DNA of 64,000 bases. Source: Streptomyces sp. NBC_01233 (GTDB lineage Bacteria > Actinomycetota > Actinomycetes > Streptomycetales > Streptomycetaceae). The stretch covers positions 2,790,501 to 2,854,500 of the forward strand of contig NZ_CP108514.1 of NCBI RefSeq assembly GCF_035989305.1, given 5' to 3'. Every line of letters begins with the position of its first letter. The stretch's first letter is position 1. The notes beneath the pieces were generated by a model that was not told the DNA's origin, searched no databases, and saw only the letters and a list, made by a program, of their open reading frames with translations. Positions 32,832 through 40,607 of this stretch are shown here, one piece after another. The translations under genes and the position numbers were made by a program.

Positions 32832-34103
32832 TTACTTCCAGCCCTTGAGGATCTTGCGGAACTCGACGCCGGCCGTCTTGGCCGCGTCCTCCGGGCTCGA
32901 CGCCCCGGTGATCGCCTTGGTGTATTCGACCTTCAGCGGCTCGAAGAGGGAGCCGTTCTCCGGGATCCAGGCGCGCTCGACGGCCTTGTCCACGGCCGGC
33001 TTGAAGAACTGGACCATCTCGCTGCCCTTGACGTCCGGCTGCTCGTAGGCGGCGGTACGGGTCGGCAGCAGGCTCAGGTCCTTGGCGGACTGCACCTGGA
33101 CCTCCTGCGAGGTCATGTACTCGACGAAGGCGTGCGCGGCGGCGCGGTTCTTGGAACCGGCGTAGACGCCGAGGTCGTGGCCGCCCTGCGGGGCGCCGGC
33201 CTTGACGGAGCCGGCCGGGACGGCGGCGACGCCGAGGTTGGCCTTGTCCTTGAACTGGTCACCGGCGTAGGTGTCGGCGACGGCCCACGGACCGTTGATC
33301 ATCATGGCGGCCTCGCCGGACTTGAAGGCCGTCTGCATGTTGGTGTAGCCGTCCGTGGCGTTGGTGACCGCCGCGCCGGAGGTGACCAGGTCACGAGCGG
33401 TCTTGAAGGCCTTGACGCCCGCCGCGTTGTCGACGGTGACCGTCTTGTTCTTCGCGTCGACCAGGTCGCCGCCCTCGCCGTAGATCAGGGGGAGGAACCA
33501 GTAGGAGTCGTCGCCGCGCAGGTAGAGGCCGGCCTTGCCGGACTTCGCCTTGATCGCGGCGGCGGTGCTCTTCAGCTCCTCCAGCGTCTTGGGGGGCTGG
33601 ACGCCGGCGTCAGCGAGCATCTTCTTGTTGTAGAAGAGGCCGAGGGTGTCGATGACCTGCGGCACGGCGTAGGTCTTGCCCTCGTACTTGCCGCTGGCCG
33701 CGGCCTGCGGCAGGAACTCGGCGTCGACCTTCTTCGCCGTCTCGGCCGGGACCTCGTCGAGGTAGCCCAGCGAGGCGAAGTCCGCGACCCAGCCGACATC
33801 GGCGCGGATCACGTCAGGCGCGTCGGAGCCGCTGCTGAAGGCGTTCTTGACCTTGTTCTGCGCATCGCCGTACGGAACGTTGACGTACTTGACGGTCACC
33901 TTCGGGTGCTTCGCGGTGAACGCCTCGGCGATCTTCTGGAAGCTGGCCTTCTCGGCGTCGTTCGAGGTGTCCCACCACGTGACCGTGCCGGAAAGCTCGC
34001 CGCCGGCGTTGGTCCCGCCGTCGTCCTTGGTGTCACCGCCGCAAGCCGTCGCCGCGAGCGCCAGGGTCGCGACCAGCGCGGTGGCCGCTATGCCACGCCG
34101 CAT
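32832..34103 (-). CDS. malE: Maltose/maltodextrin-binding lipoprotein MalE
   Basis: The 423-residue protein begins with RRGIAATALVATLALAATACGG, a lipoprotein signal with the lipobox LAATAC, so it is anchored on the outer face of the membrane. The mature part has the solute-binding fold: GTVTWWDTSNDAEKASFQKIAEAF, AVPQVIDTLGLFYNKKMLADAG and AAMMINGPWAV, the last being typical of maltose/trehalose-binding proteins. It delivers maltodextrins to MalFG. The ATG at 34103 has a perfect GAAGGAG site. The MalR-like operator at 34188-34208 lies in its promoter. It is the first gene of malE-malF-malG-aglA-lacI. Confidence 0.95.
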   Translation of the reverse strand: MRRGIAATALVATLALAATACGGDTKDDGGTNAGGELSGTVTWWDTSNDAEKASFQKIAEAFTAKHPKVTVKYVNVPYGDAQNKVKNAFSSGSDAPDVIRADVGWVADFASLGYLDEVPAETAKKVDAEFLPQAAASGKYEGKTYAVPQVIDTLGLFYNKKMLADAGVQPPKTLEELKSTAAAIKAKSGKAGLYLRGDDSYWFLPLIYGEGGDLVDAKNKTVTVDNAAGVKAFKTARDLVTSGAAVTNATDGYTNMQTAFKSGEAAMMINGPWAVADTYAGDQFKDKANLGVAAVPAGSVKAGAPQGGHDLGVYAGSKNRAAAHAFVEYMTSQEVQVQSAKDLSLLPTRTAAYEQPDVKGSEMVQFFKPAVDKAVERAWIPENGSLFEPLKVEYTKAITGASSPEDAAKTAGVEFRKILKGWK

Positions 34104-34187
34104 ATGAACTCCTTCGATGATCCCGGCCGCGCCCTCGCGGTCCCGAGTTGCCAGGAACGTAACAAGACTGAAAGAGGACCGAAAGAC

Positions 34188-34208
34188 CTTGCGCAAACTT
34201 TCTGCAAG
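34188..34208. promoter_or_regulatory. MalR-type operator in the malE promoter
   Basis: CTTGCGCAAACT (34188-34199) is followed by TTCTGCAAG (34200-34208). The ends CTTGC and GCAAG form an inverted pair around TTGCGCAA. The 12-base core is identical to that at the alpha-amylase promoter, in the opposite orientation relative to the gene. In S. coelicolor, MalR represses malEFG through CTTGCAG-type repeats at this promoter, and the match here is close. Confidence 0.85.
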
Positions 34209-34325
34209 CGGAGGCGATCGTTACATCCGTGTGTCCGTACGGTTGCCGCAGCTTGCTGTTAGTTCGAGTCACCTTCGACTGCCCGGGCCCGCAACCAGGG
34301 GGCGTGTATCCGCGTTGACCCCGAT

Positions 34326-37046
34326 ATGACCCACGAGTCGACGGCCGTCCAGCTTGCAAGCTCTTCCAGCAACGCGACCGCGAGGGGTGGCTGGTGGCGC
34401 GATGCAGTCATCTATCAGGTGTACGTGCGCTCCTTCGCCGACAGCGACGGCGACGGCGTCGGCGACCTGCGCGGGGTCCGCTCCCGCCTCCCCCACCTCG
34501 CCCGCCTCGGGGTCGACGCCGTGTGGCTCACCCCCTTCTACGTCTCCCCGCAGGCGGACGGCGGCTACGACGTCGTCGACTACCGGGCCGTCGACCCGCT
34601 CTTCGGGGACCTCTCCGACGCCGACGAGCTCGTCCGCGCCGCGCACGAGCAGGGGCTGCGGGTCATCGTGGACGTGGTGCCGAACCACACCTCCGCGCAG
34701 CACCCGTGGTTCCGCGCCGCCCTCGCCGGGGATCCGGCGGCGCGGGCGCGCTACCTCTTCCGCCCGGGGCGGGGGGCCGACGGCTCGGAGCCCCCGAACG
34801 ACTGGGAGTCGATCTTCGGCGGCCCGGCCTGGACCCGGGTCGCGGCGCCGGCAGGCGATGGGGGCACCTCCCAGCCGGAGGCTGGGGGAGAGTGGTACCT
34901 GCACCTCTTCGCCCCCGAGCAGCCGGACCTGGACTGGGACCACCCGGAGGTCGCCGCCGAATTCGCGTCCGTCCTGCGGTTCTGGCTCGACCTCGGCGTC
35001 GACGGCTTCCGCGTCGACGTGGCCCACGGCATGGTCAAGGCCGCGGGCCTGCCGGACATCGGCCGCGGCGCGCAGGCCACCCTGATCGGGACCGAACCGC
35101 TCCCCTTCTTCGACCAGGACGGGGTCCACGAGATCCATCGCGGGTGGCGCCGGCTCCTGGACTCCTACGAGGGCGACCGCATCGGCGTCGCCGAGGCCTG
35201 GGCTCCCACCTCCGAGCGCCTCGCCCTGTACGTCCGCCCCGACGAACTCCACCAGGCCTTCAACTTCCGCTTCCTCAATTGCCCGTGGGACCCCGCCGCG
35301 ATGCGCACCGTCATCGACGAGTCACTGGCCGCCACCACCTCGGTCGGCGCCCCGACGACGTGGGTGCTGTCCAACCACGACGTCGTACGCCATGTGACCC
35401 GGTACGGGGGCGGAGCCCGCGGCCTGGCCCGGGCCCGGGCCGCCGCCCTGCTGATGCTGGCCCTCCCCGGCTCGGCGTACCTCTACCAGGGCGAGGAACT
35501 CGGCCTCCCGGAGGTCCTGGACCTCCCGGACGAATCCCGCCGCGACCCGGCCTTCCGCCGCGGGCGCCGCCGGCAGATCCCCGGGGCCGAGCCCGAGCTC
35601 GCCCCGGGAACCGGGCCAGCCGCATCTCCGCTCAGCGGAGCCGCGCCGCCGGCCGAGCCCGCTGCCGGCCCGGGGGGCGTGCCCGGAGCCCCCGCCGGAA
35701 CCGGCGTCCAGGCCGAGCCGCAGGCCGGAACCGGCCCCGCCGCTGCCACCGCCACGCACGCGGCCACGAGCCGGACCGCGTCCGTGTCCGCACCCGTGCC
35801 GCAGGCACAGTCCCCCGCCGGACCGATCGTCGAGCAGCGGGTGGTATCCGAACCCGCCGCCGGAACCGGCGTCCACGCCGGGCAGCAGGCCGGGGCGGGC
35901 ACCGGCCCCATCGCTCCCGTGCAAGCGGCCACGAGCCGGACCGCGTCCGTATCGGCACCCGCGCCGCAGGCACAGTCCCCCGCAGGGCCGGGTCCGACGG
36001 CACAGGCCGGACGCACCGACGGGCCGCAGGCCAACGTGGTCACCGGGCCGGAGGCCGGGGCAGGCACCGGGCCCGAGGCCGGGGCAGGCACCGGGCCCGA
36101 AGCCGGGGCAGGCACCGGGCCCGAAGCCGGGGCAGGCACCGGACCGCAGGCCGGGGCAGGCACCGGACCGCAGGCCGGGGCAGGCGTCGGGCCCGAGGCC
36201 GGGGCAGGCACCGGACCCGAAGCCAGGGCAGGCACCGGACCGCAGGCCGGGGCAGGCACCGGACCGCAGGCCGGGGCAGGCACCGGACCGCAGGCCGGGG
36301 CAGGCACCGGACCGCAGGCCGGGGCAGGCACCGGACCGCAGGCCGGGGCAGGCACCGGACCGCAGGCCGGGGCAGGCACCGGACCGCAGGCCGGGGCAGG
36401 CACCGGACCGCAGGCCGGGGCAGGCACCGGGCCCGAAGCCAGGAGGGGTCCCGGGCCGCGGGCCCGAGTAGGTGCCGGGCCGGAGGCCGAGCCGCAGACC
36501 GGGCCGGAGGCCCACGCGCAGGCGGGTGCCGGGCCGCAGGCCGGAGTAGGCGTCGGGCCAGGAGTCGATCTGCGGTCCGGGCCGGAGGCCGACGGGCAGG
36601 AGGGGTTGCGGGACGGGTGTCGGGTGCCGATTCCCTGGTGCGGCGCGGAGCCGCCGTACGGCTTCGGGCCGACCGGGAGCTGGCTCCCGCAGCCGGCCGG
36701 CTGGGGCGGTCTCACCGTCGCCGCCCAGACCGGCGACCCGCACTCCACCCTGGAGCTCTACCGCGCCGCCCTGGAACTGCGCCGGGCGATGCCCGGCCTC
36801 GGCGCCCCGGAGGCGGGCACCGGTCCCGCCGCCGAAGCCCCGTACCTCTCCGGGATGCGCTGGCTGCCCGCACCCGAGGGAGTGCTCCTCTTCACCCGCC
36901 CCGGTTTCGCCTGCACCCTCAACAGCCGCCCCGACCCGGTCGAACTTCCCGCGCCCGGACGTCCCGTACTCTCCAGCTCCCCCGTGGAGACGGACGGCCG
37001 CACCGTCCGCCTTCCGCCGGATTCGTGCACGTGGTGGGCAATTTGA
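34326..37046 (+). CDS. GH13 alpha-glucosidase paralogue interrupted by a long repeat insertion
   Basis: The 906-residue protein aligns with the aglA product along its whole catalytic part: WWRDAVIYQVYVRSFADSDGDG, VDVVPNHTS, VDGFRVDVAHG (Asp near 229), GVAEAW (Glu near 288), LSNHDVVRH (Asp near 351). It then leaves the family at DPAFRRGRR (near 413) and rejoins it at GLRDGCRVPIPW (near 759). In aglA those points are joined by about nine residues. The roughly 345 inserted residues are Gly/Ala/Pro/Thr/Gln-rich and include 17 octapeptide units of the form TGPQAGAG. A smaller insert (AGDGGTSQPEAGGE, near 178) comes from a palindromic repeat. The reading frame stays open to the normal C-terminus CTWWAI. 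No Shine-Dalgarno is seen before the ATG at 34326. It is divergent from malE and 26 bases upstream of malR. Confidence 0.88.
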   Translation: MTHESTAVQLASSSSNATARGGWWRDAVIYQVYVRSFADSDGDGVGDLRGVRSRLPHLARLGVDAVWLTPFYVSPQADGGYDVVDYRAVDPLFGDLSDADELVRAAHEQGLRVIVDVVPNHTSAQHPWFRAALAGDPAARARYLFRPGRGADGSEPPNDWESIFGGPAWTRVAAPAGDGGTSQPEAGGEWYLHLFAPEQPDLDWDHPEVAAEFASVLRFWLDLGVDGFRVDVAHGMVKAAGLPDIGRGAQATLIGTEPLPFFDQDGVHEIHRGWRRLLDSYEGDRIGVAEAWAPTSERLALYVRPDELHQAFNFRFLNCPWDPAAMRTVIDESLAATTSVGAPTTWVLSNHDVVRHVTRYGGGARGLARARAAALLMLALPGSAYLYQGEELGLPEVLDLPDESRRDPAFRRGRRRQIPGAEPELAPGTGPAASPLSGAAPPAEPAAGPGGVPGAPAGTGVQAEPQAGTGPAAATATHAATSRTASVSAPVPQAQSPAGPIVEQRVVSEPAAGTGVHAGQQAGAGTGPIAPVQAATSRTASVSAPAPQAQSPAGPGPTAQAGRTDGPQANVVTGPEAGAGTGPEAGAGTGPEAGAGTGPEAGAGTGPQAGAGTGPQAGAGVGPEAGAGTGPEARAGTGPQAGAGTGPQAGAGTGPQAGAGTGPQAGAGTGPQAGAGTGPQAGAGTGPQAGAGTGPQAGAGTGPEARRGPGPRARVGAGPEAEPQTGPEAHAQAGAGPQAGVGVGPGVDLRSGPEADGQEGLRDGCRVPIPWCGAEPPYGFGPTGSWLPQPAGWGGLTVAAQTGDPHSTLELYRAALELRRAMPGLGAPEAGTGPAAEAPYLSGMRWLPAPEGVLLFTRPGFACTLNSRPDPVELPAPGRPVLSSSPVETDGRTVRLPPDSCTWWAI
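34860..34889 (+). repeat. Miniature palindromic repeat inside the alpha-glucosidase paralogue (copy 2)
   Basis: GGGGGCACCTCCCAGC, then CGGAG, then GCTGGGGGA. CTCCCAGCC and GGCTGGGGGAG pair as a hairpin. It matches the element at 8727-8756 at all positions outside the loop, but is read in a different frame (giving GGTSQPEAGG). In aglA the corresponding segment is absent (TRIADGEWYL), which shows insertion of about 12 codons. Confidence 0.78.
35566..36602 (+). repeat. Low-complexity insertion: 165-bp duplication and 17 units of a 24-bp repeat
   Basis: The insert has three parts. First, a Pro/Ala/Gly-rich region in which a segment of about 64 bases, encoding TSRTASVSAP then PQAQSPAGP, occurs twice (35761-35824 and 35926-35989), 165 bases apart and in frame. 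Second, an array with an exact 24-base period: the codons for [EQ]-A start at 36051 and every 24 bases to 36435, giving 17 units. Units 9-16 (36241-36432) are almost identical copies of the GGACCGCAGGCCGGGGCAGG type. Third, a decaying tail to about 36600 (GPRARV, GPEAEP, GPEAHA). All indels keep the frame. Confidence 0.92.
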
Positions 37047-37072
37047 GTGTCCGCCCGGTACAGTCCAATCCC

Positions 37073-38113
37073 GTGACCGCACGGCTAGCCGACATCGCAG
37101 CCCAGGCGGGGGTCAGCGAAGCCACAGTAAGCCGCGTGCTCAACGGCAAGCCCGGTGTGGCCGCCGGCACCCGTGAATCCGTACTGGCCGCACTCGACGT
37201 ACTCGGCTACGAACGGCCCGTACGCCTGCGCCAGCGCAGCGCGGGACTCGTCGGTCTGATAACCCCCGAGCTGGACAACCCCATCTTCCCGGCGCTCGCC
37301 CAGGTCATCGGCCAGGCCCTGACCCGGCAGGGGTACACGCCGGTGCTGGCCACGCAGACGCCCGGCGGGTCCACCGAGGACGAGCTGACCGAGATGCTGG
37401 TCGACCGCGGGGTCTCCGGGATCATCTTCGTCTCCGGCCTGCACGCCGACACCACGGCCGATATGGGTCGATATGACCAACTCCGCGGGCAGGGCGTCCC
37501 GTACGTCCTCATCAACGGGTTCTCCGACAAGGTGCAGGCCCCCTTCGTCTCCCCCGACGACCGGGCCGCGATGCAGCTGGCCGTCACCCACCTCACCGCG
37601 CTCGGCCACACCCGGATCGGCCTCGCGGTCGGTCCGAAGCGCTTCGTGCCGGTCCTCCGCAAGATCGAGGGCTTCCGGCTCGGGATGAAGGAGCGGCTCG
37701 GACTCGGCGAGGCCGAGATCGAGGAGCTCATCCAGCACTCCCTCTACTCGCTGGAGGGCGGCCAGGCCGCCGCGGCCGCGCTGATCTCGCGGGGCTGCAC
37801 AGCGGTGGTGTGCGCGAGCGACATGATGGCGCTCGGCGCGATCCGGGCCGCCCGCCAGCAGGGGCTGAGGGTGCCGCAGGACGTGTCGGTGGTCGGCTTC
37901 GACGACTCCCCGCTCATAGCGTTCACGGACCCGCCGCTGACCACCATCCGCCAGCCCGTGCAGGCGATGGGGCAGGCGGCGGTGCGGACCCTGCTGGAGG
38001 AGATCGGCGGTACGCCGGCCCCGCACAGCGAGTTCGTGTTCCTGCCGGAACTGGTGGTGCGCGGCTCCACGGCCTCCGGCCCGGGGCAGCGGCGCGCAGC
38101 GTCTCGTACCTGA
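37073..38113 (+). CDS. malR: LacI-family maltose repressor MalR
   Basis: The 346-residue protein begins TARLADIAAQAGVSEATVSRVLNGKPGVAAGTR, a LacI-type DNA-binding domain, followed by a sugar-binding domain with LVGLITPELDNPIFPALAQVIGQALTRQGYTPVLATQTPGG and VVGFDDSPLIAFTDPPLTTIRQPV. From memory it is very close to S. coelicolor MalR, which represses malEFG and is released when maltose or a derivative is present. The likely targets here are the CTTGCGCAAACT operators at malE and the amylase gene. The GTG at 37073 lies 26 bases after the alpha-glucosidase paralogue, so the two may be cotranscribed. A second MalR-like gene ends the malE operon. Confidence 0.93.
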   Translation: MTARLADIAAQAGVSEATVSRVLNGKPGVAAGTRESVLAALDVLGYERPVRLRQRSAGLVGLITPELDNPIFPALAQVIGQALTRQGYTPVLATQTPGGSTEDELTEMLVDRGVSGIIFVSGLHADTTADMGRYDQLRGQGVPYVLINGFSDKVQAPFVSPDDRAAMQLAVTHLTALGHTRIGLAVGPKRFVPVLRKIEGFRLGMKERLGLGEAEIEELIQHSLYSLEGGQAAAAALISRGCTAVVCASDMMALGAIRAARQQGLRVPQDVSVVGFDDSPLIAFTDPPLTTIRQPVQAMGQAAVRTLLEEIGGTPAPHSEFVFLPELVVRGSTASGPGQRRAASRT

Positions 38114-38187
38114 GAGGGACCGGCTGCGCCGAAGACCGTCCCGAGGGATGATCGGAGGCGAGAACGCATCTGGCAGACTCTCTCCCC

Positions 38188-39075
38188 ATGGGTGAATCGA
38201 GCGTGAAGACACTGGAAACCCGGACGGATGTCTCCTCACCCACTGCGGTCGAGACGGAGACCCGCCCGGGTTCCGACAGCGCCCTCCTCTCCCGGCTGCG
38301 CGTCCCGCGCCGGCCTCGGATCTGGTTCGAGGTCCTGCTCATCGCGGTGAGCTACTGGACGTACTCGCTGATCCGGAACGCGGTGCCCGAACAGAAGACG
38401 ATCGCCCTGGCGAACGCCGACTGGATCTGGGGGGTGGAGCGGAACCTCGGCATCGCCATCGAGGAGTCGGTCAATCACGCCGTCAACTCCGTGACGTGGC
38501 TGGTCGTGGGCATGAACTACTACTACGCCACGCTCCACTTCGTCGTGACCATCGGCGTGCTGGTCTGGATCTACCGTCTCCATCCGGGGCGGTACGCCGC
38601 CACGCGCCTGGTCCTCTTCGCCACCACCGGTGTCGCCCTGGTCGGCTACTACTTCTATCCGCTCGCGCCGCCCCGGCTGATGAACGGGCAGAACTTCGTC
38701 GACACCGTGCTGGTCCACCACACCTGGGGCTCGATGGCCTCCGGGAACCTCAAGCAGATGTCGAACCAGTACGCTGCGATGCCGTCCATGCACATAGGGT
38801 GGTCGCTCTGGTGCGGGCTGACGATCTTCGCGGTCGCCTCGGCCCCGTGGGCCCGCATCCTGGGCCTGCTCTACCCGACGGCGACCCTCGTCGTCATCGT
38901 GGCCACCGCCAACCACTTCTGGCTCGACGCCGTGGGCGGCATGATCTGCCTGGCCTTCGGCTACACGGTCTCGCGGTCCTGGTACGGCTCGATGCCGCAC
39001 CGCCTGCCCCGCCACCCCGAGCACACGGGCCCGCACCCGGCGGCGCAGATGCTCAACCGCTTCCGCACCCGCTAG
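38188..39075 (+). CDS. PAP2-superfamily membrane phosphatase/phosphotransferase
   Basis: The 295-residue protein has about six membrane helices and the PAP2_3-type motifs PPRLMNG, AAMPSMHIGWSLW (catalytic His near 198) and NHFWLDAVGG (second His and Asp near 247). This subgroup contains inositol-phosphate or phospholipid transferases such as inositol phosphorylceramide synthases and undecaprenyl-type phosphatases. The N-terminus is hydrophilic and Ser/Thr-rich for about 45 residues. Its stop overlaps the stop of the convergent GNAT gene. The substrate cannot be named. Confidence 0.88.
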   Translation: MGESSVKTLETRTDVSSPTAVETETRPGSDSALLSRLRVPRRPRIWFEVLLIAVSYWTYSLIRNAVPEQKTIALANADWIWGVERNLGIAIEESVNHAVNSVTWLVVGMNYYYATLHFVVTIGVLVWIYRLHPGRYAATRLVLFATTGVALVGYYFYPLAPPRLMNGQNFVDTVLVHHTWGSMASGNLKQMSNQYAAMPSMHIGWSLWCGLTIFAVASAPWARILGLLYPTATLVVIVATANHFWLDAVGGMICLAFGYTVSRSWYGSMPHRLPRHPEHTGPHPAAQMLNRFRTR

Positions 39076-39587
39076 TTCGGCACGGGGCTCGTGCGCTCGT
39101 ATTCGACCTGGGTCAGCGGCTGCCCGTCGCCGAAGTCGTAGGTGCGGGTGGCGCCGCTCTCGGTGAAACCGGCCTTGGTGTAGAAGCGCCGTGACTGGGG
39201 GGTGTCGCGCAGCGTCCACAGGTGAGCCCGGGCGAACCCGGCGCCGCGCAGGTCCTCCAGCGTTCCCGTCATGAGCACGGCGGCGGCGCCGCTGCCCCAG
39301 CTGTCGGGGTGGCTGTAGAAGGAGAGGATCTCGGCGAAGCCCGGCCGGGTCGAGGACGAGCGGTGGACGGACAGGGCCACCGGCCGGCCGTCCTCCCCTT
39401 CGGCCAGCAGGATCGTGGAGTCCTGCCGCGCGAGCCGTGCGTGCCAGCGGGTACGCCTGCCGGCGATCCCGTCCGCGGCGAACCCGGGATCGAAGAAGGG
39501 CGCGTACGCCGCCTCCCAGGCGGCGGCATGGATCTCGCCGAGGACGTCCCCGTCGTAGGGGCCTGCGCGACGAACCGTGAACGTCAT
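39072..39587 (-). CDS. GNAT-family N-acetyltransferase
   Basis: The 171-residue protein has a GNAT fold: TFTVRRAGPYDGDVLGEIHAAAWEAAY at the start, EILSFYSHPDSWGSGAAAVLMTGTLEDLRGAG (acetyl-CoA loop WGSGAA) and LWTLRDTPQSRRFYTKAGFTESG at the end. The start HAAAWEAAY resembles the group of acetyltransferases with an AxxxAW motif that includes ribosomal and antibiotic acetyltransferases. The ATG overlaps the last codon and stop of the upstream HEAT-like pseudogene (ATGA at 39584-39587), suggesting former translational coupling. Confidence 0.87.
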   Translation of the reverse strand: MTFTVRRAGPYDGDVLGEIHAAAWEAAYAPFFDPGFAADGIAGRRTRWHARLARQDSTILLAEGEDGRPVALSVHRSSSTRPGFAEILSFYSHPDSWGSGAAAVLMTGTLEDLRGAGFARAHLWTLRDTPQSRRFYTKAGFTESGATRTYDFGDGQPLTQVEYERTSPVPN

Positions 39588-40607
39588 TTCCACCACCTGT
39601 TGATCCGTTCCAGGGCCTCGGTGAGCGTACGGACATAAGCCTGGTCGGCGAGGATCCGTACCCCGGCGACGGGCCGGCTGAGCCATTCCTGCTGCGCCAG
39701 GATCCGGCGCAGCCGGGACACCGCGGCTTCGGCCGGGGCGCCGACCTCCCCGCGGCGGCGGACCGCCTCCGGCACCGACAGGCCCGGCCGGCCCGTCCAG
39801 GCCGGGTCCACCTCCGCCAGCAGCACCGGTACGACCGGCTCCGGGTCGCCCGTGATCCGCCAGTACGCGTGCGCGGCGTAGGTCCTGGTCCACGCGCCGG
39901 GCGACTCCATCAGGCGGCGCACTGGGTCCGCGTGTACGGCGGCCAGGGGCCGAGATCGGCGAGGTAGGGCAGGCCGTGGCTCGCCGTCCCGGACCGCACG
40001 GCCGTTCCACGCACGGCGAGGGCGAGGGTGGGGTCGCCGGTGGCTTTCCAGTGCGCCCAGGCGGCCAGCCGCAGGTGGGTGCGGCCGTACGCTGCCAGCC
40101 GCTCGGCGGCGACGGCGGCCGGGGGTGTCGTAGGGGTACGGCGGATCCAGGATCCGCACCACCTCGGGCACGGCGGGCGCGGCAGCGGGTTCCCAGAGGG
40201 GGAGGAGTTCGAGGAGGGCGGTGTTCTCCGGGTTGCGCCGCAGGACGGACCGCACGACGGGGAGCAGCTCCGCGGCGGGCAGCGCGGCCAGGATGCGTGC
40301 GCCGGGACGGTCGGACGGTAGCTGGTTGGCATCGGCCAGCCGCCGCAGGACGGGCAGCGCACGGAGTCGCCCATCCCGGCGAGGGCGAGCGTGAGCACTT
40401 CGCCGGTGTACGCGGAGCCGCGGCCGAGGCACTCGGCGATCAGGTCGACGTGCCCGGCGACGGCTCTGCCAGCCTGCGACACCGCGTAATCGGCGTCTAA
40501 GCCGGCGTGCGTGTCGCCGCAGACGGCTTCGACCACGACCTCCCAGCACCACGGCTCGGACCGCCGGTAGCGAGGACGGCCTTGGCAGTTTCGGCAAGTC
40601 GGGTCAC
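39584..40607 (-). pseudogene. HEAT-repeat-like protein gene broken by at least four frameshifts
   Basis: Pieces in three frames make one protein of about 340 residues. It starts at the GTG at 40607, which overlaps the DUF397 stop (VTRLAETAKAVLA), and continues as RSEPWCWEVVVEAVCG and LTLALAGMGDSVR. It then switches to ALPVLRRLADANQLPSD and VLRRNPENTALLELLPLWEP, then to PAAVAAERLAAYGRTHLRLAAWAHWKATGDPTLAL, and finally to AAVHADPVRRLMESPGAWTRTYAAHAYWRITGDPEPVVPVLLAE. Frame changes fall near 40575, 40360, 40115 and 39950; three look like lost bases and one like a gained C in a C run. The repeated AAWxHWxxTGDP pattern is that of HEAT-like helical repeats. It is either a decaying gene or a stretch of poor sequence. 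Confidence 0.7.

Noticed and set aside
36049..36440. The 24-bp array as a possible CRISPR or noncoding satellite
   Set aside because: Units are contiguous without spacers and the frame is kept through the array into conserved GH13 sequence, so it is a coding tandem repeat.
34394..38113. Very long second-frame ORF (1,239 codons) over the alpha-glucosidase and malR
   Set aside because: Its first two thirds are Arg/Pro-rich shadow sequence caused by high GC; only the end from 37073 is the real malR.
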